Source: DATGPD01 sp031423015 (GTDB lineage: Bacteria > Planctomycetota > UBA1135 > UBA2386). Taken from it: 64,000 nt of DNA. Location: the NCBI GenBank assembly GCA_031423015.1, contig JANPER010000246.1:62001-126000 (forward strand), given 5' to 3'. Position 1 is the stretch's first letter. Every line of letters begins with the position of its first letter. The position numbers and the translations under genes are program-made. Positions 1 through 9,242 of this stretch are shown here, piece by piece. The notes beneath the pieces are model-generated. The model saw only the letters and a list, made by a program, of their open reading frames with translations. It was not told where the DNA came from and made no database searches.

Positions 1-41
1 TGACCACGGTGCGCGTGCACGTCGAACCATTCGACGCGTAG
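1..41 (+). CDS. 3' end of an upstream gene (partial)
   Basis: Twelve sense codons read in from the left edge and end at TAG 39-41 (last residues HVEPFDA). The following gene is on the opposite strand and ends at 83, so this would be a convergent pair. The stretch is too short to identify, and an open frame of this length can occur by chance in such GC-rich DNA. Confidence 0.35.
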   Translation, partial: TTVRVHVEPFDA

Positions 42-82
42 GTTTAGGAATCGCCCGCGGCCTGTCGCCGCAGGCGTTCCTC

Positions 83-2305
83 TCAGCGCACGCGCATCTC
101 GGCGGTCTCGCCGATCGTGATCTGCAGCGACGGCGACACGGCGAACGCTTGCACGACGAGCGTGCCCAAGACGCCGGCCGGAATCGGCACGGGGAACGTC
201 GCCTTGCCGTTGGCATCCGGCGCGACGGCCGGGATCAGGTCGGGGAAGAACGGGAAGGCGGCCCAGACGTCGCAGCCGCTGAACTGGAACGGCGCCGGAG
301 ACACGGCCCCGCTGAGCAGCAGGCCGGCGGCGATCGCCGAGGATCCGTTGCCGCGGGTTACCAACGCAAAGCGCTGGTTGCCGCCGAACGGCGTGCCCTG
401 CGTGCCCTCTTCGAGCTTCTCGCGCAGATGGTCCACCTCCAGCGCGTCACCGTTGGCGTTGCGACACGACGCGGCCCGGATCGTCACCAGGCTCGAGCGC
501 TGATAGAAGGTGTGGCGGAAGCCGCCGCTGAGCGCGTCGGGCACCACTTCGAGGCCGCGATTGAACGCGCCGGTCGGGTGGATCATCACCCGCTCGTTCT
601 CGCCAGCATCCAGCGCGTCGCCGTCGCCGTTCTTGTCGTTGAAGCGCCAGACGCACAGGTCACCAAACGCAGTGAAGCCGCAGAACGGGCGCGGGTTGTT
701 GCCGTCGGCATCGGCGACGTACACGAACTGCTCGTTGGCATCGATCAACGTGTTGCCGTTGAGATCGATGACGCCGACGGCAAGACCGGAGTTGAACTCG
801 GGCCGTGTCGGATCGGTGATCTGCGTCGGGTCGACGTAGATGCTGACTTCGCCCAAGTCATTGACGTCGCCGTCCACGTTGCGGTCCTCGCAGCGGAAGA
901 CGAAGCCGTTGCCCTGGCCGCCGGTCGCGTTGTTGGTCGATCCCAGGTAGTACACGTCGCCGCTGGCAAAGCCGGCGCCGAACACCGACTCCATATGATT
1001 CAGCCCGAAGTAGGGTCCCGTGACGACCGGGAAACCAGCCGTCTGGAAGTCGGCGCTGCGGGTGTAGGCCGACGTCGCGGCGTAGGTAAGCCAGTTGCTG
1101 ACTTCGCCGGTGTTGGCGATGCCGTCGGCGTTGGCGTCACGCCAGCGGAAGATCGTGCCGAGCGCGGTTTGATTCACCAACGTCGCGCCGAAGCTGTCGA
1201 CGTGCAGCGCCTCGAATTCGGTGTGGTCGACGTTCTGCGCTTCGACCACCACGACTCCGCTGGTGCCGGTCCAGGTGGCGCGGAACTCGCCGGCGCCGAT
1301 CTGATCGTCACCGTTGGCGTCGTTCAGCTGGAAGATCCCCTGGTTGGTCGGGCTGCCCGTCGGGCCCGCCTTGTCCGAGATCCAGTACGCGCGGCGCGTC
1401 CCGGTGCGGTCGTACACCACGTTGTCGGGGCTGTAGTTCTCCATGTTCACCAGGGCGGCCGGGTCGAAGAACACGCGGATCTCGCTGGCGTCCACCGAGC
1501 CATCACCGTTGCTGTCGCGGCCGATGAAGGCCTTGTCGGCCGACGAGCTGGGCATCAGGAGCGCCGGGCTGCCGCCGAAGTTGGGCGCGAAGTTCACGTC
1601 CTCCGCGAAGTTGAGCTGCGAGGTGAACCCGCAGGCGCCGGTGACCAAACGGTTGTCGGTCATGAACGCGACGGTTCGGCCGGTCGCCCCGGGCCAGAAC
1701 ACGTTCGGCGGGGTGCCGGTGACACATCCGGTGGCGGTATCGGCGAGGTCGACGTCGGTCGAGAACTCGCTGGGCGCATCGAGTGGATCGAAGACGCCGG
1801 CTTCGACGTTCACATCGCCGTAGGCACCGTCCCCGTCGAGGTCGCTCGCGCGGTCGATCTCCAACATCGTCGCCGCCGACGCCGGCGGATTGCAGAACAC
1901 ACCCTGCACCATGATGACGTCGGGCCAGGCCGAGCCGATGGCGCCGCCGACCGACTTGACCACGTAGTCGCGCGTGATCTGGCCGTTGTTGAAGCTCGGG
2001 TGCGCCAGGGTCACGGTGAACGCCTTTGGGCTCAGGTTGGCCTGCGCCGACTGCACGTCGACGTTGACCTGCGCGTAGCCGCGCGCATCGACTGCAACCG
2101 TCGCAGGGGCGGTGAACGTCAGGCCGGTGGCAGCCGACACCGACACGCCAACCGAGATGCCCACCGTGGCGCCGTTCAGCTTGAGGCTGATCGTCATCCG
2201 ATTGCCGGCGTAGGTGAGGGCGTGCGAAGTGGCGAGCTGGGCCGACGTGGTGCCAGCCAGGCCGAGGAGAACGCTGGCCAAGGAGAGAGTGAGAGAGAGT
2301 TTCAT
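83..2305 (-). CDS. secreted protein with Asp-rich calcium-type loops
   Basis: Predicted exported protein of 740 aa. The start is set at ATG 2305 because it gives a clean signal peptide (MKLSLTLSLASVLLGLAG, cleavage near TTSAQ). The frame is open 15 codons further upstream, but those codons look unlike a leader. The body repeats Asp-rich loops resembling dockerin/EF-hand calcium sites, such as DSNGDGSVDASE, DANGDDQIGAGE, DANADGIANTGE, DLNGNTLIDANE and DKNGDGDALDAGE; I count about seven. Loops of this type usually bind calcium and stabilise extracellular repeat proteins. No enzyme motif is visible. A C-terminal all-beta region ends the protein. Function is unknown; a structural or adhesive surface protein is the best guess. 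It stands alone, with about 240 bp to the next gene. Confidence 0.75.
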   Translation of the reverse strand: MKLSLTLSLASVLLGLAGTTSAQLATSHALTYAGNRMTISLKLNGATVGISVGVSVSAATGLTFTAPATVAVDARGYAQVNVDVQSAQANLSPKAFTVTLAHPSFNNGQITRDYVVKSVGGAIGSAWPDVIMVQGVFCNPPASAATMLEIDRASDLDGDGAYGDVNVEAGVFDPLDAPSEFSTDVDLADTATGCVTGTPPNVFWPGATGRTVAFMTDNRLVTGACGFTSQLNFAEDVNFAPNFGGSPALLMPSSSADKAFIGRDSNGDGSVDASEIRVFFDPAALVNMENYSPDNVVYDRTGTRRAYWISDKAGPTGSPTNQGIFQLNDANGDDQIGAGEFRATWTGTSGVVVVEAQNVDHTEFEALHVDSFGATLVNQTALGTIFRWRDANADGIANTGEVSNWLTYAATSAYTRSADFQTAGFPVVTGPYFGLNHMESVFGAGFASGDVYYLGSTNNATGGQGNGFVFRCEDRNVDGDVNDLGEVSIYVDPTQITDPTRPEFNSGLAVGVIDLNGNTLIDANEQFVYVADADGNNPRPFCGFTAFGDLCVWRFNDKNGDGDALDAGENERVMIHPTGAFNRGLEVVPDALSGGFRHTFYQRSSLVTIRAASCRNANGDALEVDHLREKLEEGTQGTPFGGNQRFALVTRGNGSSAIAAGLLLSGAVSPAPFQFSGCDVWAAFPFFPDLIPAVAPDANGKATFPVPIPAGVLGTLVVQAFAVSPSLQITIGETAEMRVR

Positions 2306-2545
2306 GCTAGACGGGGGGACAGAGAGGAGCAGGCGCGCCGAGTGCGGCACGCGACGCCGAGACTGAGAACGCGGATGTTAGTGGGGTCTGTGCAGGGTTG
2401 GTGCGAGTTCGTTGAAGGTTCATGACGGCTCGCACCCCAGCTTGCGGTCTGCCGAGTCGGTGTGGCGCTCGAGTCGCGGCGCGAGGGTGGCGGTTGCGGC
2501 CCATGCCGCCGCGATCAGACTGCACTGTACGTTGGCCTAACGCCG

Positions 2546-4996
2546 TCAGCTGGCTGCGCCCCGCTCGACCGCGAACACGCGCAGCTCGCCCAGCGATCCC
2601 GTCACCACCTGGGTGCCGCGATCGACGAAGCGAATCCCCGCGCCGGCCACCAAGTCGCGCACAGTGCTGGACACCAGCACTTCGCCGGCCTGCGCGCGGG
2701 CCACGACCTGCAGCGCGATGTCGACGGCAACGCCCCGCGCTTGGTTCTCCATCGCATCGCACTCGCCGGTGTGCAGCCCGACCTGGAGTTGGATGCCGAG
2801 GCGTTTGGCGGCATCGGCGAGCGCGCACGCGGCACGGATTGCACGCGCCGGGCCGTCGAAGGTAGCCAGCACGCGGTCCTCGGTCACTTCGATGGCGCGT
2901 CCCTTGAACCAACCAGTTTCTTTGAGCACCAAGGTCCGATAGCGAGCCCACACGTCGGCGCGCTGCGCGTCGATCACCCCACTCTCGTACCCCGCGATGT
3001 GCGCCAACAACACCGTCGCGAGCACGCGATCGAACTCCGGCGCCGGGCGCATGCCCGTCAGGAACTCTTCGATCGTGTCGAGGATGGCCTCTTGATCGCC
3101 AACGAACGGCAGATGGTCGACGCCCGGCAGCTCCACGAAGCGCGCGCCGGGGATGTGCTCCGCGAGGTAGCGCCCCTCCTCGACGCGCAGGCACACGTCG
3201 CCGGTACGATGCACGACCAGAGTCGGCACCTGCACGCTGGGCAGCACCTTGCGGATGTCGATCTCGGTGTTCATGCGCGTGAGCGCCAGCGCGGCGTTCG
3301 GGCTGGCGCCGTGCCGCAGGTAGGCAGACCACCACGCGCGGAAGTGTGGGTCGTGCGCCTTGCTGGGGGCGCGCTCCTCGAGGCCCACGGGCCCACCCCA
3401 GTGCTTGCGGATCTCGTCGAAGAACACTTCGCGGTCTTCTAGCGTGGGGCCCCACGGGTAGCCCTCGCCGCGCAACCGGCGCGCGTAGCTACCGATCATC
3501 ACCAGCGCGATCGTTTTCTCGGGATACGTGGCCGCGAACAGACTGCACATCGGGCCACCCTCGGACACACCACACAGCACGGCGCGCGCGGAACCGACCG
3601 CCTCCATCACGGCGCGCACGTCGTCCATGCGCTGCTCTAGGGTAGGAAGTTGGTCGGTGGGAACGCGGTCCGACAAGCCGGTGCCCCGCTTGTCGAACAA
3701 GATCACGCGCGCGAAGGTGGAGAGGCGACGCAGGAAGCGCGCGAACGACGGCTCGCTCCAGAAGTACTCGAGGTGCGAGATCCACCCCATCACGAACACC
3801 AGGTCGAGCGGCGCGTCGCCGATCACTTGGTAGGCGATGTTGACGTCGCCGCTGCGCGCGTAGCTCACCTGCGGCACGTGCGTGTCGACGGCGGACTCAC
3901 CGGGCGGGGCTAAGACGCTGGCGTCGAGGTTGCGCAGCATGCGGCGCAGGTCGTCGTGCAGCGCTTGTGCGCTCGGCGTGCGCTCGTCGCGTTCCTTGCG
4001 CAGCGCGTGCAGGACGACGCGTTCCAACTCGGCCGTCACCTCGGGCGCTCGAGTCGACAGCGGCAGGGGTTCGCGGTCGAGCAGCGCCACCAACAGATCG
4101 AGCGGGGTCGGCCCGGAGAACGGCGTGCGCCCCGCGAGCATCTCGTACAACACCACGCCGAGGCTGAACACGTCGCTGCGCGCGTCGACTTCGAGGCCGC
4201 GCGCCTGCTCGGGTGACATGTAGCTCATGGTGCCGACCAGCAAGCCGGGGCCGGTCTGCGAGTCCGCGGTGGCCGCATCCGGCAACGCCGCGGTCTCGAT
4301 GTTCTTGGCCAGCCCGAAGTCGAGCACCTTCACGTAGCCGTCGCGCCGCAGCATCACGTTCTCCGGTTTGATGTCGCGATGCACGATGCCGGATGCGTGC
4401 GCTGCCACCAGCGCGCTGGCGATCTGAGCGCCGATCTCCAGCGCGTTCCGCACGCTCAGTCGACCGTTCGACAACTGCTGGCGCAGGGTATGCCCCTCGA
4501 TGAACTCGGTGGCGATGAAGTGGACGCCGTCGGCCTCGCCGATCTCGTAGATGGTGAGGATGTTCGGGTGATTGAGGGTGCTCGCCGCCCTCGCCTCGCG
4601 CACGAAGCGACGCAGCCAATGGGCGTCGCCGGTGAACTTGGGCGACAGCAGCTTGAGCGCGACCCGACGGGACAGGCGGCTGTCGTGTGCGAGGTGCACT
4701 TCGCCCATGCCACCCGCACCGAGCAGCGACAGCAACTCGTAGCGGCCGAGCACGCGCTGGGGCGGTGTCGGGGTTGCGGCGCTGGAGGCGTGCGTGGCCG
4801 GCGCCTGGATCGGCGTGCCCAGCGCCAAGAAATCGTTCTGCGTGCTGTCGGCGACGAGCATGCGCTCCAGCGCCTCGCGCAGCACGGGTGTGAGGCCGCG
4901 CTGGTCGAGCGCAGCGCGCTGCGCTTCCTTCGGCAGTTCGACCAGCTCTTCGAACAGGGCACGCAGTTGATGCCAGCGGGCAAACTCGGCGGTCAC
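2546..4996 (-). CDS. Ser/Thr protein kinase - alpha/beta hydrolase - cyclase-homology fusion
   Basis: An 816-aa soluble signalling protein from GTG 4996. The frame stays open far upstream, but that part is only antisense to uvrB. Residues about 86-350 are a Hanks-type kinase: GAGGMGEV (93-100), Lys115, HRDIKPEN (207-213), DFGLAK (226-231) and GTMSYMSPEQARG. Residues about 378-640 are an alpha/beta hydrolase with nucleophile elbow GVSEGG. Residues about 650-810 are homologous to class III nucleotide cyclases. The first metal Asp of the usual FTDI motif is His here (LLAHIAGYE), so cyclase activity is doubtful; a later TEDRVLATFD segment keeps an acidic residue. There is no membrane segment. Kinase plus hydrolase plus cyclase in one chain suggests an integrated cytosolic sensor. 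Substrates cannot be read. It is divergent from uvrB. Confidence 0.85.
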   Translation of the reverse strand: MTAEFARWHQLRALFEELVELPKEAQRAALDQRGLTPVLREALERMLVADSTQNDFLALGTPIQAPATHASSAATPTPPQRVLGRYELLSLLGAGGMGEVHLAHDSRLSRRVALKLLSPKFTGDAHWLRRFVREARAASTLNHPNILTIYEIGEADGVHFIATEFIEGHTLRQQLSNGRLSVRNALEIGAQIASALVAAHASGIVHRDIKPENVMLRRDGYVKVLDFGLAKNIETAALPDAATADSQTGPGLLVGTMSYMSPEQARGLEVDARSDVFSLGVVLYEMLAGRTPFSGPTPLDLLVALLDREPLPLSTRAPEVTAELERVVLHALRKERDERTPSAQALHDDLRRMLRNLDASVLAPPGESAVDTHVPQVSYARSGDVNIAYQVIGDAPLDLVFVMGWISHLEYFWSEPSFARFLRRLSTFARVILFDKRGTGLSDRVPTDQLPTLEQRMDDVRAVMEAVGSARAVLCGVSEGGPMCSLFAATYPEKTIALVMIGSYARRLRGEGYPWGPTLEDREVFFDEIRKHWGGPVGLEERAPSKAHDPHFRAWWSAYLRHGASPNAALALTRMNTEIDIRKVLPSVQVPTLVVHRTGDVCLRVEEGRYLAEHIPGARFVELPGVDHLPFVGDQEAILDTIEEFLTGMRPAPEFDRVLATVLLAHIAGYESGVIDAQRADVWARYRTLVLKETGWFKGRAIEVTEDRVLATFDGPARAIRAACALADAAKRLGIQLQVGLHTGECDAMENQARGVAVDIALQVVARAQAGEVLVSSTVRDLVAGAGIRFVDRGTQVVTGSLGELRVFAVERGAAS

Positions 4997-5164
4997 CGTG
5001 CGGCTCCGCGGTCGTGATCGGCAGCTGGGCGCTTTGGTGCTCGGGGAGATGCCTGCATGGGACGTCGATGGGAGCTTAGCGCGCGCTGGTCGGTTTCCCC
5101 GCGGGCGATGACGTCGAGGCGGCGCGAGGTTTCGCCGCGCGCGCGCAGCGGCCATGATGCCGCG

Positions 5165-7192
5165 GTGTCGTTCGCCGTCGTCTCCGACCTCACACCCGCG
5201 GGTGACCAGCCGCAGGCGATCGCGCTGCTGCGCGACAACCTCGCGGCGGGCGTGCCGCACAACACGTTGCTCGGCGTCACCGGCTCCGGCAAGACCTTCG
5301 TCATGGCCAAGTTGGTCGAGGCGCTGCAACGGCCGGCGCTGGTGCTGGCGCCCAACAAGACGCTGGCGGCGCAGCTCTACAGCGAGTTCAAAGCCTTCTT
5401 CCCGAACAACGCGGTCGAGTACTTCGTCAGCTACTACGACTACTACCAGCCGGAAGCGTACGTGCCGACCACCGACACGTACATCGAGAAGGAGGCGACG
5501 ATCAACCAGGCGATCGAGCGCATGCGCAACTCGGCAACGCGCTCGCTGATGGAGCGGCGTGACGTGGTGATCGTGGCCTCGATCAGCTGCATCTACGGGT
5601 TGGGCTCGCCGGAGTTCTACCGCGAGCTGTCGGTCAAGATCGTCAAGGGCAAAACCTACGAACGCGACGCCCTGCTGCGCGCGCTGGCGACGATTCAGTA
5701 CCACCGCGACAACATCGACTTCGCGCCGGGCCGCTTCCGCGTGCGCGGCGACGTGATCGAGATCTTCCCGGCGTACGAGGAGGAGCGCGCCATCCGCGTC
5801 GAGCTGTTCGGCGACCAGGTGGAAGCCGTCATGCAGATCGATCCGCTGCGCGGCGAGATCTTGCGCGACCTCGACGAAGTCACCATCTACCCGACGTCGC
5901 ACTACGTGACGCCGCAGGGTCGCTTGCTCGTGGCGTGCGAGACGATCGAGCAGGAACTCGAACAACACCTCGAGACGCTGCGCGGGCAGAAGAAGCTGCT
6001 GGAGGCGCAGCGCCTGGAGCAGCGCACGCGCCACGACCTGGAGATGCTGCGCGCCACGGGCGTATGCAACGGCATCGAGAACTACAGCCGACACCTCGAC
6101 GGGCGCGCCCCAGGGCAGCCACCCGCGACGCTCATTCACTACTTCCCCGACGACTTCATCCTGTTCATCGACGAGAGCCACGTTGCGGTGCCGCAGGCGG
6201 GCGGCATGTATCGCGGCGACCGCAGCCGCAAAGAGATGCTGGTGCAGCACGGGTTCCGCCTGCCCTCGGCCGTCGACAACCGACCCCTGATGTTCGAAGA
6301 GTTCGTCGACCTGCAGAACCAGGTGGTGTTCGTGTCGGCGACGCCGAGCGCGTACGAACTCGAGCAATCGACCGGCCACGTCGCCGAACTCGTGGTGCGC
6401 CCCACGGGCCTGGTGGATCCACCGGTCGACGTGCGGCCGGCGCGTGGGCAGGTCGACGACGTGGTGGGGGAGATCAGGAAGCGAGTCGAGAAGAACGAGC
6501 GCGTGCTGGTGACCACGCTCACCAAGCGCAGCGCCGAGGAACTGACCGACTACCTGCGCGACCTCGGCCTGAAGGTGCGCTACATGCACAGCGACGTCGA
6601 CAGCCTGGAACGCGCGGCGTTGATCCGCGACCTGCGCCTCGGCGTGTTCCACATCTTGGTCGGCATCAACCTGCTGCGCGAGGGCCTCGACATCCCGGAG
6701 TGCACGCTCATGGCGGTGCTCGACGCCGATCGCGAGGGCTACCTGCGCAGCAAGACGTCGCTCATCCAGACCTGCGGTCGCGCCGCGCGCAACATCGACG
6801 GCCGCGTGATCCTGTACGCCGACAAGCGAACCGACTCGATCGAGGGTGCCATCGCCGAGATGAACCGGCGCCGCGAACGGCAGGTCGCCTACAACCTGGA
6901 ACACGGCATCGAACCGAAGACGATCGTCAAGGCGGTGCGCGAGCTGCTCGAGTTCGAGGAATCCGCCGCGGATGCCAGCGAGGCCGGTGGTGGCCGCGGC
7001 AAGCGTGGGCGCAAGCGCGGCGACGATCGCAGTCAGGGCGTCGACTTCAAGGATCGGCGCGCGCTGAGCGAGCACGTCGCCAAGCTGCGCGGCGAGATGT
7101 TGGCCGCGGCGCGCAACCTCGACTTCGAGCTGGCGGCGCAGATCCGCGACGACGTGTTCCGCATGGAGCGGATGGAACTGCGTCTGTCGTAG
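5165..7192 (+). CDS. uvrB: UvrABC system protein B
   Basis: Damage-verifying helicase subunit of nucleotide excision repair. It is loaded onto DNA by UvrA and then recruits UvrC for dual incision. It is 675 aa from GTG 5165, which gives the family N-terminus (VSDLTPAGDQPQAI); an in-frame ATG at 5105 would add 20 unconserved residues. Visible elements are Walker A GVTGSGKT (37-44), the beta-hairpin region YYDYYQPEAYVP, the DESH motif, helicase motifs with GINLLREGLDIPE and QTCGRAARN, and a C-terminal UVR motif (LDFELAAQIRDDV) that contacts UvrC. Full family length with no lesions. uvrC lies 3 kb downstream on the same strand but in a separate unit. Confidence 0.98.
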   Translation: MSFAVVSDLTPAGDQPQAIALLRDNLAAGVPHNTLLGVTGSGKTFVMAKLVEALQRPALVLAPNKTLAAQLYSEFKAFFPNNAVEYFVSYYDYYQPEAYVPTTDTYIEKEATINQAIERMRNSATRSLMERRDVVIVASISCIYGLGSPEFYRELSVKIVKGKTYERDALLRALATIQYHRDNIDFAPGRFRVRGDVIEIFPAYEEERAIRVELFGDQVEAVMQIDPLRGEILRDLDEVTIYPTSHYVTPQGRLLVACETIEQELEQHLETLRGQKKLLEAQRLEQRTRHDLEMLRATGVCNGIENYSRHLDGRAPGQPPATLIHYFPDDFILFIDESHVAVPQAGGMYRGDRSRKEMLVQHGFRLPSAVDNRPLMFEEFVDLQNQVVFVSATPSAYELEQSTGHVAELVVRPTGLVDPPVDVRPARGQVDDVVGEIRKRVEKNERVLVTTLTKRSAEELTDYLRDLGLKVRYMHSDVDSLERAALIRDLRLGVFHILVGINLLREGLDIPECTLMAVLDADREGYLRSKTSLIQTCGRAARNIDGRVILYADKRTDSIEGAIAEMNRRRERQVAYNLEHGIEPKTIVKAVRELLEFEESAADASEAGGGRGKRGRKRGDDRSQGVDFKDRRALSEHVAKLRGEMLAAARNLDFELAAQIRDDVFRMERMELRLS

Positions 7193-7204
7193 GTCAAGCG
7201 GCGG

Positions 7205-8230
7205 TCACTTGTAGGCAACCGCGGCGCTGTGCGCGCCCTGCAGGTGGATCGTCTCGAAGCGGCGGAAGCCGACCTCACTGCACCAACCGCGGAAGTCGGC
7301 GGCCGAGTAATCGAAGGCCTCGCCGAACTCGATCAGCATGTGCAGCGACATCAGCAGGCCGAAGGTGTTGTCGCGGCGCGCGTCGTCGATCAGAGCCTCG
7401 ATCACCACAAACGCGCCGCCTTGCGGTAGCGCGTCGTACGCCTGGCGGATGAGGTGCTGCTTTTTGGGCAGGTTCCAGTCGTGCAGGATCATGCCCATGG
7501 TGATGACATCGGCCTTGGGCAAGGGGTCCCGGAAGAAGTCGCCGGCGGCGGTCTGAATGCGGCTCGACAGGTTGGCGGCGGCGATGTGGCGGCGCGCGAT
7601 CGGCTCGACCGGCGGTAGATCGAAGGACGTGCAGGTGAGCTTGGCGTGGCGCTTGGCGGTTTCGATGCACAGCAGGCCGGTGGCGCCGCCGATGTCACAC
7701 AGCGTCTTGTACTTCGAGAAGTCGAACTTTTCGGCCAGCAGCTCGAAGTTGACGCGCGACAGGCCGGTCATCGCGCCCATGAACTCTTCCAGCTTGTGCG
7801 GGTCGGCGTAGAGCACTTCGAAGATGCCCTTCTCGCCGTGCTTCACCTCGTTCTGCGGCCGACCCGTGCGGAGCGCCTCGGGCAGATCGTGCCAGTAGCG
7901 GAACAGCCGTGTGTTCAGCATCACCAGGATGCCGCCGATGTACTGCGGGCTCGCCGCATCGAGGAAGCGCGCGCCCTCCGGTGTGTTGTGATAGTGCCCC
8001 GCCGCGCCGTCGCCGTCGCGCAGCAAGAAGCGCATCGCCACCAGTGCGTCGAGGAAGTCGGCGATGCCACGCGGATGCAGCTTCAGCTCGGCGCCGAGTT
8101 CGGTGCCAGTCAGGCGCCGGTCCCGGAGCTTGGTGAACACGCCGAACTCGACGGCAGTGAGCAGAACCTTCGACGACCAGAAGGAAAAGGCGGTCTGCAG
8201 GATGGCGGCGGGGGTGAGGGCTTCGGTCAT
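7205..8230 (-). CDS. SAM-dependent O-methyltransferase (plant-OMT-like family 2)
   Basis: A 341-aa cytosolic methyltransferase of the dimeric OMT fold. An N-terminal winged-helix dimerisation domain (start MTEALTPAAILQTAF) is followed by a Rossmann domain. The SAM site reads CDIGGATG, with the acidic end of strand 2 in SFDLP. GDFFRDPLPKADV and MGMILHDW follow; the HDW histidine occupies the usual catalytic-base position of this family. ATG 8230 was chosen because homologues start here and the upstream codons look non-coding. Substrate is unknown; relatives methylate hydroxyl groups of small aromatic metabolites or polyketides. It ends 12 bp from the uvrB stop in convergent orientation, with no partner genes that reveal a pathway. 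Confidence 0.85.
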   Translation of the reverse strand: MTEALTPAAILQTAFSFWSSKVLLTAVEFGVFTKLRDRRLTGTELGAELKLHPRGIADFLDALVAMRFLLRDGDGAAGHYHNTPEGARFLDAASPQYIGGILVMLNTRLFRYWHDLPEALRTGRPQNEVKHGEKGIFEVLYADPHKLEEFMGAMTGLSRVNFELLAEKFDFSKYKTLCDIGGATGLLCIETAKRHAKLTCTSFDLPPVEPIARRHIAAANLSSRIQTAAGDFFRDPLPKADVITMGMILHDWNLPKKQHLIRQAYDALPQGGAFVVIEALIDDARRDNTFGLLMSLHMLIEFGEAFDYSAADFRGWCSEVGFRRFETIHLQGAHSAAVAYK

Positions 8231-8472
8231 GGCGGGAGCGGTGTTCGCGGGTCGGGGCTCGGTCATCGCAGCAGCGGCAGCGCAGCAGGCGCGGCGAATC
8301 GACACCATAGCGGACCGCGCAGCGTGACTCAGACTCTCAGACCGGAAGCGCCGCACCCAACGAGGGGCGACGGCAGCTCAGGGTTCGGTGCGTGCGGTGG
8401 TTGCTGTTGTGCGGTGCGTGGTCGGCCCGCACCTGGCTGGCGCGCGGCACCGTCTCTAAGATCGCGCCACCC

Positions 8473-9240
8473 ATGGGAAGCGTCACGGCGATCGACGTGC
8501 TGGTGCTCACCGCCGCAGACGGCGAGGACGCCGCGCTGCGCGCGGTCGACGAGGGCGCGGTCGACGCGTGGCAGGATCGACTGCTCGACGGTTCGACCTG
8601 CCGCTACGGCGTGCGCACGTTCGCGCTCGCCGACGGTCGCCACCTGCGCATCGCGCATGCGCACGCGCAGCGGATGGGCGATACCACGGCGGCCGCAGTC
8701 GCCACGGCCTACGCTCGGGAGCTGAAGCCTGCGATCCTGGCGATGTGCGGCGTGTGCGCGGGGCGGCCGAAGTGGACCAACCTCGGCGACGTCGTGATCG
8801 CCGACGTGCTCTACAAGTACGACGCGGGCGAGACCGTCGCCGGCGCGGCTGGGCAGCCCTCGATCTTCAAGGCCGATGGGAATCACCGCGACCTGCCGGC
8901 GGGTTGGCGTGCGCACGCGCTGGCGTTTCGTACCGAGTTCCCCACGTCGCCTGCTGGACAGCGTGTGCTCGCCGAGCGCCCGTGGCCGCTCGATGTCGCG
9001 GAGTTGTGGTTGCTGGATCAACTCGCGCAAGCGGCCGATCCGCAGTCCGGCGCAGCGATCCACCTTGCGCCACCAGCGTGGCGCGAGTTGGTCGAACGGC
9101 TGTGGGCGGCGAAGCGAATCAAACTCGCGGCCGGCCGCGGCGATCTGCGCTGGAAGCACGCGCGGCCGCTCGCACTCGCAGCGCGAGTTCGGGCGCAAGC
9201 ACCCCGCGTCCCAAGCTCACAGCCGCAGGCCCGAACGCCA
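8473..9240 (+). pseudogene. phosphorylase/nucleosidase-superfamily domain, 3'-truncated
   Basis: From ATG 8473 about 250 residues resemble the phosphorylase superfamily used as a nucleoside-sensing or effector domain. Features are the N-terminal strand DVLVLTAADGEDAAL, MCGVCAGRP (the family's 'GICAG' turn), LGDVVIADVLYKYDAG, and an inserted helical part with PWP and WLLDQL. The second half, which should carry the HVGPMAT and EMEA-type catalytic segment, is missing. After about 9185 the family-like peptides appear in different frames (EFGRKHP in one, AAGPNAK in another). Beyond 9243 the frame, open to a stop at 9675, is only antisense to the next gene. I read this as a decayed or truncated gene; a frameshifted but recently functional gene is the alternative. 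Confidence 0.6.
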
Positions 9241-9242
9241 AG

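Noticed and set aside
149..2425. 758-codon plus-strand open frame
   Set aside because: Exactly antisense to the secreted repeat protein; Val/Arg/Ala/Gly-rich with no leader or motif.
4997..7075. Upstream continuation of the kinase-fusion reading frame over uvrB
   Set aside because: It is only the antisense of uvrB, with no domain similarity and a composition typical of shadow frames in GC-rich DNA.
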